Below are positions 1 through 5,466 of a DNA stretch of 7,672 bases, piece after piece; position 1 is the stretch's first letter, and every line of letters starts with the position of its first letter. The notes beneath the pieces were generated by a model that worked only from the letters and a program-made list of their open reading frames with translations, was not told the DNA's origin and did not search any database. Source of the stretch: Pseudomonadota bacterium. Lineage in GTDB: Bacteria > Pseudomonadota > Alphaproteobacteria > Rhizobiales > Hyphomicrobiaceae. The stretch is from positions 1-7,672 of the forward strand of contig JAEYYQ010000361.1 of assembly GCA_023428365.1 (NCBI GenBank), given 5' to 3'. The position numbers and the translations under genes are program-made.

Positions 1-1
1 G

Positions 2-436
2 ATGCAGCGGCTCCAGGCCGATTGTGACGTTGGCCTTCCTCGCATACGGGATCAGTTCGGCAAGCCGATCGACAACGCGCGCGCGGGTCGCCTTGATATC
101 CTTATCTCGCGGATCGACACCACCGGCTACGAACACGAGGCAGGTGGCGTTGAGTTCCGCCGTCTCGTCGATGGCGCTGCGCGCCTCGTCCAGCGCCGCC
201 CGTGCCTCGCCACCGTCGGGGCTCGTCAGCAAGCCACCGGAGCATAGTCCCGTCACGGCCAAGCCAGAATTGCGCACCAGCTTGCATCCCTTGGCAACGC
301 CACATTCCTTCAGCTTGTCGCGCCAGACGCTGATCGCGGAGATATTGTGTCGCTTCAGTCCTTCAACGGCCTGTTCCAGAGACCATTGTTCCAGCACGGT
401 CACCTGATTGAAGGATAAAAGTTTCTCGTCGAGCAT
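2..436 (-). CDS. Sugar phosphate isomerase/epimerase-like TIM-barrel protein (partial, C-terminus outside window)
   Basis: Reading the minus strand from ATG at 436 gives 145 codons that stay open to the window edge, so only the N-terminal half is present. The start is MLDEKLLSFNQ. A GAGGA ribosome site lies 6 nt upstream (443-447), which supports this start. The pattern fits the xylose isomerase-like / AP endonuclease family 2 TIM barrel. Hydrophobic strands alternate with helices, including a CLVFVAGG strand near residues 99-106. A GLEPLH motif at residues 140-145 ends the visible part, and its Glu142 and His145 match metal-site positions of this family. Such enzymes isomerise or epimerise sugars, hydroxypyruvate or inositol derivatives in the cytoplasm with a divalent metal. 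The substrate cannot be told here. The gene lies 39 nt behind the SDR gene on the same strand, so the two are probably co-transcribed. Confidence 0.85.
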   Translation of the reverse strand, partial: MLDEKLLSFNQVTVLEQWSLEQAVEGLKRHNISAISVWRDKLKECGVAKGCKLVRNSGLAVTGLCSGGLLTSPDGGEARAALDEARSAIDETAELNATCLVFVAGGVDPRDKDIKATRARVVDRLAELIPYARKANVTIGLEPLH

Positions 437-475
437 ATCTCTTCCTCACGGGCGTTGAGCCCTACACGCTACACA

Positions 476-1213
476 TCAATAGGTGGCACGCCCGCCAGTG
501 ACGTCAAACACGAAGCCGGTCGTGAAACTGCAATCGGGGCTGGCGATGAATGCTGCTGTCGCGGCGACCTCTTCCGGCTTTACCAGTCGCCCCATCGGGA
601 TCTTGGCGCTCATTGCCTTGATATGCTCCTGGGTCATGCCGCGCAGCAGGTCCGTCTCCGTCATGGCCGGCGCGATGCAGTTAACCGTCACGCCAACGTC
701 GCTCAGTTCCTTGGCGAGCGCTTTGGAGAAGCCGATCACACCGGCCTTGGCCGCCGAATATGCGGAGATGTTCGGCACGCCTTCCTTACCCGCAATCGAC
801 GCTACCGTGATGATGCGCCCATAGCGGCGCTCGCGCATATGCCGTGCCGCAACCCGCGAACCATAGAACACCGCGGTCATGTCGATGGCGATGACCCGAT
901 CCCAGTCCTCCAGCGGATAGTCCCAGGTCGGCAAGATAGGTCCGTTGATCCCGGCATTGTTCACCAGGATATCGACCTGACCGAAAGTTTCGACGGCCTT
1001 GTTAAACGCGCGCTCGACGTCCGGGTAGCTCGCCACATCAACGACTTCGGCCGCAGCAGGCGCAAATGCCGATCCACCTTGAACCGGCGCGATATCGCGA
1101 TCCCACACCACCACCTTGGCGCCATCGCGATCGAGCCTCTCCGCAATCGACCGGCCAATGCCGCGCGCACCACCGGTCACGATGGCCACCTGGCCTTCGA
1201 GTGTCCTCCCCAT
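476..1213 (-). CDS. Short-chain dehydrogenase/reductase (FabG-like SDR)
   Basis: This 245-residue protein is a full-length classical SDR, a cytoplasmic NAD(P)(H)-dependent oxidoreductase with a Rossmann fold. The cofactor loop TGGARGIG is at residues 13-20, NNAG at 85-88, catalytic Ser139 (in ITVASIAG) and the YSAAK motif with Tyr152 and Lys156. The C-terminus FDVTGGRATY is typical. Asp38 at the end of the second strand (VVVWDRD) suggests a preference for NAD(H). The fourth catalytic-tetrad position, usually Asn, reads Asp111 (AIDMTAVF). The ATG start has AAGGAAGG 10 nt upstream (1224-1231). The gene leads a minus-strand operon with the TIM-barrel gene and is divergent from the MaoC gene. It could reduce a 3-oxoacyl thioester or oxidise a sugar or polyol. 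The TIM-barrel partner favours carbohydrate chemistry and the MaoC neighbour favours acyl chemistry, so the substrate is open. Confidence 0.93.
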   Translation of the reverse strand: MGRTLEGQVAIVTGGARGIGRSIAERLDRDGAKVVVWDRDIAPVQGGSAFAPAAAEVVDVASYPDVERAFNKAVETFGQVDILVNNAGINGPILPTWDYPLEDWDRVIAIDMTAVFYGSRVAARHMRERRYGRIITVASIAGKEGVPNISAYSAAKAGVIGFSKALAKELSDVGVTVNCIAPAMTETDLLRGMTQEHIKAMSAKIPMGRLVKPEEVAATAAFIASPDCSFTTGFVFDVTGGRATY

Positions 1214-1334
1214 CCGCGATCCGCCTTCCTTGGGTTATCGTTGTTCATTAGGACTGTATGGGAGCGCCAGGAGGAGCCACAGACGGCCCACTCGGAGGCT
1301 TCATGCAGTCATTGGTCTAGGGAGATCATTCAAG
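1214..1334. promoter_or_regulatory. Divergent intergenic region between the SDR and MaoC genes
   Basis: This 121-bp non-coding gap must hold the promoters for both divergent genes. It contains the SDR ribosome site (1224-1231, minus) and the MaoC ribosome site AGGGAG (1319-1324, plus). I found no convincing -35/-10 pair on either strand. A long-range imperfect inverted repeat, GACTGTATG (1252-1260) and CATGCAGTC (1302-1310), matches in 8 of 9 positions and is the only dyad noticed. Confidence 0.5.
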
Positions 1335-1772
1335 ATGAGCGAGTTCTACGTCAAGGTCGGCGATACGGCCAGCTTCTCGAAAACGGTTGGCGAGACCGAC
1401 GTTTACCTGTTTGCGGGCATCACCGGCGATCTGTCGCCGAACCACGTCAACAAGGCCTACATGGAGAAATCCAAGTACAAGCGTCTCCAGGCTCACGGGG
1501 CGCTGATGGTCGGGTACATGTCGACGGCCTCGACCATGGCCATCGCCCACACCCGAACGGATGCCGAGGAGACGCCGGTCTCGCTCGGATACGATCGCGT
1601 GCGGTTCCTGGCGCCCGTCTATTTCGGCGATACCATCACCGTGGAGTACAAGTTCGCCGAGATCGACACGGAACGGCGGCGCTCTACGGCCCAAATCTCC
1701 ATCACGAACCAGGATGGTGTGCTGTGCACGGTCGGCCAGCACATCCTGAAGTGGGTGAAGAACGAAGACTAA
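1335..1772 (+). CDS. MaoC-like (R)-specific enoyl-CoA hydratase/dehydratase
   Basis: This 145-residue single hot-dog-domain protein belongs to the MaoC dehydratase family, which adds water to trans-2-enoyl-CoA to give (R)-3-hydroxyacyl-CoA, or the reverse. The hydratase signature FAGITGDLSPNH is at residues 26-37, with catalytic Asp32 and His37. A conserved AHGALMVGYMS segment follows at about residues 53-63. The length is normal for stand-alone PhaJ/MaoC-type enzymes. The reading frame is open much further upstream, but the ATG at 1335 has AGGGAG 10 nt before it and starts the recognisable fold, so it is the chosen start. The upstream part of the frame only runs antisense to the SDR gene. 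It is monocistronic, ends at a strong terminator, and is divergent from a FabG-like SDR, which could act on the same (R)-3-hydroxyacyl thioesters. That link is inference. Confidence 0.92.
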   Translation: MSEFYVKVGDTASFSKTVGETDVYLFAGITGDLSPNHVNKAYMEKSKYKRLQAHGALMVGYMSTASTMAIAHTRTDAEETPVSLGYDRVRFLAPVYFGDTITVEYKFAEIDTERRRSTAQISITNQDGVLCTVGQHILKWVKNED

Positions 1773-1799
1773 ACGCCTGCAGGAAGCCAAACACGGCAA

Positions 1800-1831
1800 C
1801 GGCGGAGTCCGTGAGGCTCCGCCGCCATTTT
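1800..1831 (+). terminator. Intrinsic terminator of the MaoC gene
   Basis: An 8-bp perfect GC-rich stem (CGGCGGAG at 1800-1807 with CTCCGCCG at 1817-1824) closes a 9-nt loop and is followed by CCATTTT. It begins 28 nt after the MaoC stop. The T-run is on the plus strand only, so it is directional, although the stem could also slow transcripts arriving from the convergent transpeptidase gene. Confidence 0.75.
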
Positions 1832-1864
1832 CGTTGGTCAGATGATCTGTGGGCTTTGCAGGCT

Positions 1865-1890
1865 TCGCGTACCACCAATGCGGTACGCGA
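1865..1890 (-). terminator. Hairpin just downstream of the L,D-transpeptidase gene
   Basis: A perfect 9-bp stem (TCGCGTACC at 1865-1873 with GGTACGCGA at 1882-1890) has an 8-nt loop. It starts 8 nt after the transpeptidase stop codon on the minus strand. No T-run follows on that strand, so it is either a weak or assisted terminator or an mRNA 3'-end stabiliser. The position and perfect pairing are seen; the role is inferred. Confidence 0.4.
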
Positions 1891-1898
1891 TCCTCTCG

Positions 1899-2702
1899 TC
1901 ACCACCAAGGCGCGCCGTAGTACCCACCATAGCTGCGCTGCGCGTAGTATCCGCGCTGCTGGTAGTAGCGGCGGCGCTCGGCCTCTTGCTGCATCTGGCG
2001 ACGATTGTTATTGCGAGCCACCGGCGTCGCAGGCGTCGTGCCCCGGACGACGATCTGGGTGGACTGCATCCCGTGCTTGCCGACGAGATTATAGAATGTC
2101 TTGGCGTTTGACGTCGTCAGACGGACGCAACCGTGCGACGCGGGGCGGCCAAGCATCCCCACTGCGTTGGTACCATGGGTGGCGATACCGCGATTGAAGA
2201 ACACCGAATACGGCATCGGAGCATCATCGTACTGCTTCGAATACCACATGCGCGCTTTCCACTGCGGCTTGAACGAACCTCTCGGCGTCAGATATCCGCT
2301 CCGCCCTGAAGAGATCGCCCAGGAGTGAATGACCTTACCGCCGGTTGTGACGGTCATGCGCTGGTTCGACAAATTGATGTCGACGTGGAGCGTGATCGGC
2401 GGCGGCTCAGGTTTGGCCTCGACCTCGGCCGGCACGGCTGCGGGATCCGTGGCTTCACCAGTCTGATCGGTGGTCGCGGCATCCGGAAGAACCGGCGCAG
2501 GCGCATCAGCTTTCGGTTCGCTTGGCGTAACAGAAGCCGGTTTAACGTCACCCGCCTTACCCGGTGCCGATGTTGACATCGTCGGCATCGACGCGGTCTG
2601 GAGAACGACCGGCGACGGTGCGGCCGGCGAAGTTGCAAGTGCGGGTGATGCCGCCAGGGCGACACTTGCCAACACCATCCACCCAAAACGATGCAACCTC
2701 AT
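1899..2702 (-). CDS. Periplasmic L,D-transpeptidase (YkuD/ErfK family)
   Basis: This 267-residue protein has a signal peptide (MRLHR, then a hydrophobic stretch, probable cleavage after ALA at about residue 23). An Ala/Pro/Thr-rich linker covers about 25-101 and a YkuD catalytic domain about 102-211. The active-site pattern is complete: His176-Gly177 (ATHGT) and SHGCVRL at 189-195, with nucleophile Cys192 and Arg194. The family forms 3-3 peptidoglycan crosslinks, or attaches outer-membrane proteins to peptidoglycan, by a Cys acyl-enzyme in the periplasm. Residues 212-267 form an unusual tail rich in Arg, Gln, Asn and Tyr, ending YYGAPWW, with several Arg-Arg and Tyr-Tyr pairs. The ATG has GGAG 7 nt upstream (2710-2713). 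The gene is alone on its strand, convergent with the MaoC gene, and two dyads lie in its 5' region. Which crosslink it makes cannot be read from the sequence. Confidence 0.95.
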   Translation of the reverse strand: MRLHRFGWMVLASVALAASPALATSPAAPSPVVLQTASMPTMSTSAPGKAGDVKPASVTPSEPKADAPAPVLPDAATTDQTGEATDPAAVPAEVEAKPEPPPITLHVDINLSNQRMTVTTGGKVIHSWAISSGRSGYLTPRGSFKPQWKARMWYSKQYDDAPMPYSVFFNRGIATHGTNAVGMLGRPASHGCVRLTTSNAKTFYNLVGKHGMQSTQIVVRGTTPATPVARNNNRRQMQQEAERRRYYQQRGYYAQRSYGGYYGAPWW

Positions 2703-2741
2703 CTCGTCACTCCACGCTTGGATCTACGCTACGCCACATAG

Positions 2742-2753
2742 ACCGATTTCGGT
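2742..2753. promoter_or_regulatory. Perfect dyad ACCGA-TT-TCGGT in the transpeptidase 5' region
   Basis: ACCGA (2742-2746) and TCGGT (2749-2753) are perfect inverted repeats separated by 2 bp. They lie 40 bp upstream of the transpeptidase ATG. The dyad could be an operator half-site pair or a small hairpin in the mRNA leader. No regulator is encoded nearby to assign to it. Confidence 0.3.
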
Positions 2754-2761
2754 TACGAACG

Positions 2762-2778
2762 TCCCAACAGTCTTGGGA
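2762..2778. promoter_or_regulatory. Perfect dyad TCCCAA-N5-TTGGGA upstream of the transpeptidase gene
   Basis: TCCCAA (2762-2767) and TTGGGA (2773-2778) are perfect 6-bp inverted repeats with a 5-bp spacer, about 60 bp upstream of the transpeptidase start. On the minus strand the TTGGGA arm could also serve as a -35-like element, but no good -10 follows. This geometry is usual for a dimeric repressor site. The role is inferred. Confidence 0.35.
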
Positions 2779-2950
2779 AAATTGTCTGCCCGCTTACTAT
2801 TCCGCGCGACCACCAGAGACTGACGACAGGGCCACGTTCGTCTGAGCATCTCATGTTGCCCTTTGAGTTCCGCAACGCAAGAAACTGGAAAGAGATCCAT
2901 CCTGCGGCGGCGCAATTTATAAGTTTGTGTGAATATCCCGCCACACCCTT

Positions 2951-2976
2951 AAAATAAGCCGTTATCGGATAATTTT
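2951..2976. promoter_or_regulatory. 26-bp imperfect palindrome in the AT-rich spacer
   Basis: Left arm AAAATAAGCC (2951-2960) and right arm GGATAATTTT (2967-2976) pair in 8 of 10 positions around the 6-bp centre GTTATC. It lies in the most AT-rich part of the window, about 135 bp upstream of the aminotransferase start. It could be an operator or a nucleoid-protein site. It is too weak in GC pairs to be a convincing terminator stem. Confidence 0.3.
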
Positions 2977-2978
2977 CA

Positions 2979-2994
2979 TCCTACCACAGTAGGA
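2979..2994. promoter_or_regulatory. Perfect dyad TCCTAC-CACA-GTAGGA
   Basis: Two perfect 6-bp arms (2979-2984 and 2989-2994) flank a 4-bp spacer, only 2 bp after the 26-bp palindrome. It could form a short tetraloop hairpin or be a protein site. The close packing of two dyads is the reason to list it. Confidence 0.3.
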
Positions 2995-3044
2995 GTAGTC
3001 AGTGGATCCGTCGCTTGGTTGTTTGCCCCATAAACGGCTGCTGA

Positions 3045-3073
3045 TTGACAATGGATCAAGCATGCGCAGAACT
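3045..3073 (+). promoter_or_regulatory. Possible sigma-70-type promoter of the aminotransferase gene
   Basis: A perfect -35 hexamer TTGACA lies at 3045-3050. At the 17-bp spacing the -10 position (3068-3073) reads AGAACT, a poor match, so only the -35 half is convincing. Transcription from here would leave a leader of about 30 nt before the GTG start at 3110. Confidence 0.3.
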
Positions 3074-3109
3074 CGGCGGGTGACATGACGACCGCGAAGG
3101 GAGCCTGCA

Positions 3110-4429
3110 GTGTCGACGGCCAAGCGCAATCTAAGTCTCGAAACCGCGGTCAGCGACGTCGAAGCCCGCTACATCAGCGCAAATCCTGAGAGCAAAGCCC
3201 GGTTCGAGGCGGCCCGGAACAACATGCCGGGCGGTAACACCCGGACAATCCTGCACTACGACCCCTATCCTGTCGCAATTGTGAAGGGTGAAGGCGCCAG
3301 GCTGACAGACCTCGACGGGCACAGTTACGTTGATTTCCTTGGCGAATACACCGCTGGCCTCTACGGCCACTCCGAACCGACAATCCTCGAAGCCATCCGT
3401 GAGGCGATGTCCGGCGGGCTCGTTCTCGGCGGTCCTAACCGCTATGAGGCCCGCCTTGCCGAGCTTGTGTGCGCACGATTCCCGGCCATCGATCTCGTCC
3501 GGTTCTGCAATTCGGGCAGCGAAGCCAACCTGATGTGCCTCAATCTGGCGCGCGCTGTCACCGGACGCGACACCATTCTGGTGTTCAATGGCGGGTATCA
3601 TGGCGGCTTCCTGACCTTCACCGCCCTGCCCAATCGGATGAACGTGCCCTACCGCTACGTGTACGGTGATTACAATGATGTGGACGGCACGCAACGTCTC
3701 ATTAACGAACATGCAAATGAGCTGGCCGCCGTCATCCTTGAACCGATGATGGGCGCAGGCGGCTGCATCCCCGCAGATCGCGAATTCCTGCAAATGCTAC
3801 GCGATGAGACTGCGCATCACGGCATCGTGCTCGTATTTGATGAAGTGATGACTTCGCGTCTTGCGCCAAGCGGGCTGCACGGCGCGCTCGGCATCACGCC
3901 GGACCTTGTCTCACTGGGGAAATATCTCGGCGGCGGCGTCACCTTCGGCGCGTTCGGCGGCAGCCGCGAGCTGATGGGCAGGCTGGATCCGACGCGCAAA
4001 GACGGCCTCGGGCATTCCGGCACTTATAACAACAACGTTCTAACGATGTCGGCCGGCATCGCAGGCCTGGAGAAGGTATTCACGCCCGCGCGCGCGGAGC
4101 AACTCAACGCCAGCGGCGACAAGCTCCGTGACAGACTGAACGCCGCCATCGCATCACGCGGCGTCCCAATGCAGGTGACAGGTCGCGGCTCCATGCTGTG
4201 CGTCCACCCGCAGAGCAAACAGATCAAGCGCCCGGCCGATCAGGCGAGTTCATCGCAGGAGGTGCGCAAGCTGCTCCACCTCGATCTCAATCTGCGCGGC
4301 TTCTATCTGGCACGCCGCGGGTTCATGAGTCTTTCGCTGCCGCTGACACAACAAGATCATGACGACCTCGTCGCGGCATTCGAGAGCTTCCTGGACGACT
4401 ATTCGGGCGTGCTCTCTCAGCTTGGATGA
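3110..4429 (+). CDS. Class-III PLP aminotransferase, glutamate-1-semialdehyde aminomutase-like
   Basis: This 439-residue cytoplasmic fold-type-I PLP enzyme of aminotransferase class III most resembles glutamate-1-semialdehyde 2,1-aminomutase (GSAM) in layout and length. Visible motifs are an N-terminal MPGGNTR (39-45), NSGSEAN for cofactor phosphate (134-140), GGYHGG with the ring-stacking Tyr163 (161-166), Glu211-Pro, FDEV with Asp244 that binds the pyridine nitrogen, Schiff-base Lys271 in SLGKYLGGG, and GTYNNN with Thr305. All expected catalytic residues are present. The start is GTG, chosen because AAGGGAG (3097-3103) lies 6 nt upstream; the ATG at 3085 is out of frame. Alphaproteobacteria normally make 5-aminolevulinate by the HemA/ALAS route, so this is probably not the haem-pathway HemL but an aminotransferase for another substrate. 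Its 3' end overlaps the convergent transporter gene by 13 bp. Confidence 0.93.
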   Translation: MSTAKRNLSLETAVSDVEARYISANPESKARFEAARNNMPGGNTRTILHYDPYPVAIVKGEGARLTDLDGHSYVDFLGEYTAGLYGHSEPTILEAIREAMSGGLVLGGPNRYEARLAELVCARFPAIDLVRFCNSGSEANLMCLNLARAVTGRDTILVFNGGYHGGFLTFTALPNRMNVPYRYVYGDYNDVDGTQRLINEHANELAAVILEPMMGAGGCIPADREFLQMLRDETAHHGIVLVFDEVMTSRLAPSGLHGALGITPDLVSLGKYLGGGVTFGAFGGSRELMGRLDPTRKDGLGHSGTYNNNVLTMSAGIAGLEKVFTPARAEQLNASGDKLRDRLNAAIASRGVPMQVTGRGSMLCVHPQSKQIKRPADQASSSQEVRKLLHLDLNLRGFYLARRGFMSLSLPLTQQDHDDLVAAFESFLDDYSGVLSQLG

Positions 4430-5373
4430 CCCGGCAGACTGCGTCTGCGCCGCAACACCAGTTCGCGGTGGAAGGTGTAGAGACCGGCACTGATGACGAC
4501 TGTGATGCCAAGAATGGTCAGCGCATCCGGCAACGTTCCCCAGATGACGTAGCCCGCGATCATCGCCCAGATGACGATCGAGAACCGGAACGGGACGACG
4601 GCTGACAGATCGCCCATCCGCACCGATGAAATGATGCAGACGTGGCCAACGAGCGAAAAGGCGGCCGATCCGAGAACCTTCAGCAGAATAATCGGCTCCG
4701 GCCAGAACCACGTCTCGAACGGCAACAGCGTCAGACTGCCCAGCGTGACGACGCCCGTTGACGTCAGCAGGATCAGCACGGTTGGCACGCCGCTATCGAT
4801 CCGCTTGGTGGCAACGTCACGCATCGTGGCAAAGAAGACGCCGACCAACGCGAGGATGCTCCACCAGGTAAACCCGCTGGTGCCCGGCTGAATGATCAGC
4901 AGAACACCCAGAAATCCGATGCCCGTCGCTGTCCAGCGCCGCCAGCCGACGCGTTCCGCAAGAAACACTGCGGAAGCGGCGGTCACCAGCAATGGATTGG
5001 TCTGATTGATCGCCACCAGATCGGCGAATGGCATCCGCGCCAATGCCCCTTGGAACGCCAACGCGCCGCCCACGTCACCAATCGCGCGTATCAGCATGGG
5101 CGGAGCGACCAGCCGCCACAGATATTTCAGTGCACCGGTCATCACGGCAAAGGTGAGCGCAGCGGAGAACATCAGAACACCGCGCATGAACACCAGTTCG
5201 CCGGTTGGAACGGTTTCGGCGGCAAGCTTCATCAAGGTGTCGCCGCAGGCAAACGTCGCCATCGCCACCAGCATCGTGACGATGCCACGCGTATTGTTGG
5301 ATTGCTCGCCCGCACCCGCTTCCAGAGAAGCGACACGACCGTCGCTCTCCCCAGACTTGCCGTCACCACTCAT
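4417..5373 (-). CDS. EamA/DMT-superfamily inner-membrane transporter
   Basis: This 318-residue protein has ten predicted transmembrane helices in two EamA repeats (about 32-153 and 158-290). A hydrophilic N-terminus of about 28 residues precedes them and the C-terminus is basic (RRRR at 308-311). Members of the drug/metabolite transporter superfamily export or import amino acids, nucleotide precursors or other small metabolites. The substrate cannot be predicted from this sequence. The start chosen is ATG at 5373, which has AAGG 7 nt upstream. A GTG at 5406 in the same frame would add 11 residues, but its GAGGA directly abuts the codon, so it is less likely. The gene follows ruvB on the same strand after about 90 nt and overlaps the convergent aminotransferase gene by 13 bp. 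A functional link with that aminotransferase is possible but unproven. Confidence 0.92.
   Translation of the reverse strand: MSGDGKSGESDGRVASLEAGAGEQSNNTRGIVTMLVAMATFACGDTLMKLAAETVPTGELVFMRGVLMFSAALTFAVMTGALKYLWRLVAPPMLIRAIGDVGGALAFQGALARMPFADLVAINQTNPLLVTAASAVFLAERVGWRRWTATGIGFLGVLLIIQPGTSGFTWWSILALVGVFFATMRDVATKRIDSGVPTVLILLTSTGVVTLGSLTLLPFETWFWPEPIILLKVLGSAAFSLVGHVCIISSVRMGDLSAVVPFRFSIVIWAMIAGYVIWGTLPDALTILGITVVISAGLYTFHRELVLRRRRSLPGHPS
4434..4448. other. Short inverted repeat past the aminotransferase stop codon
   Basis: GCAGAC (4434-4439) and GTCTGC (4443-4448) form a 6-bp stem with a 3-nt loop, 5 nt after the aminotransferase stop. No T-run follows. It also codes for the C-terminus of the convergent transporter, so it may be chance or a weak terminator. 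Confidence 0.25.
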
Positions 5374-5424
5374 CGCCCTGCCTTGGTCCCGGCTGTTGCC
5401 GGGCACTCCTCGCCTGTTATCAGC

Positions 5425-5438
5425 CGGCGTTTTCGCCG
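5425..5438. other. Small perfect hairpin between ruvB and the transporter gene
   Basis: CGGCG (5425-5429) and CGCCG (5434-5438) pair around a 4-nt loop (TTTT on the plus strand, AAAA on the minus-strand RNA). It lies in the gap after the ruvB stop and before the transporter start. No T-run follows, so a complete intrinsic terminator is not shown. It may only weakly separate ruvB from the transporter gene. Confidence 0.3.
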
Positions 5439-5466
5439 TACCTATCTGTCTCGCGCTTGGATCGGT

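Larger units (their letters stand above)
2703..3109. promoter_or_regulatory. 407-bp intergenic region between two divergent genes, with several dyads
   Basis: No credible gene lies here. The short open frames on both strands lack homology-like features and good ribosome sites. The region must contain promoters for the transpeptidase (minus) and the aminotransferase (plus). Its middle part (about 2911-2980) is clearly more AT-rich than the flanking genes. Four dyads are visible: 2742-2753, 2762-2778, 2951-2976 and 2979-2994. A consensus TTGACA lies at 3045-3050. The size is generous for two simple promoters. Confidence 0.55.

Noticed and set aside
1303..1320. Five-codon ORF (MQSLV) before the MaoC gene, possible leader peptide
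   Set aside because: Its GGAGG is only 4 nt from the ATG, it has no run of regulatory codons, and such short ORFs are common by chance.
455..2197. Long plus-strand open frame of 580 codons
   Set aside because: It runs antisense through the SDR, out of frame through the MaoC gene and antisense into the transpeptidase. Its composition is Arg/His/Pro-rich, as expected of a GC-rich shadow frame, with no domain.
2825..2870. GGAAC on the minus strand as a possible general-stress (EcfG) -35
   Set aside because: No CGTT-type -10 follows at the 16-17 bp spacing that this promoter class needs.
2724..2944. Two overlapping 63-codon minus-strand frames in the intergenic region
   Set aside because: They share the same DNA in different frames, lack good ribosome sites and show no membrane, signal or domain pattern. 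The region is better explained as regulatory.
3131..3793. 220-codon minus-strand open frame
   Set aside because: It is entirely antisense to the aminotransferase catalytic core, has no ribosome site or recognisable motif, and is a codon-bias shadow.
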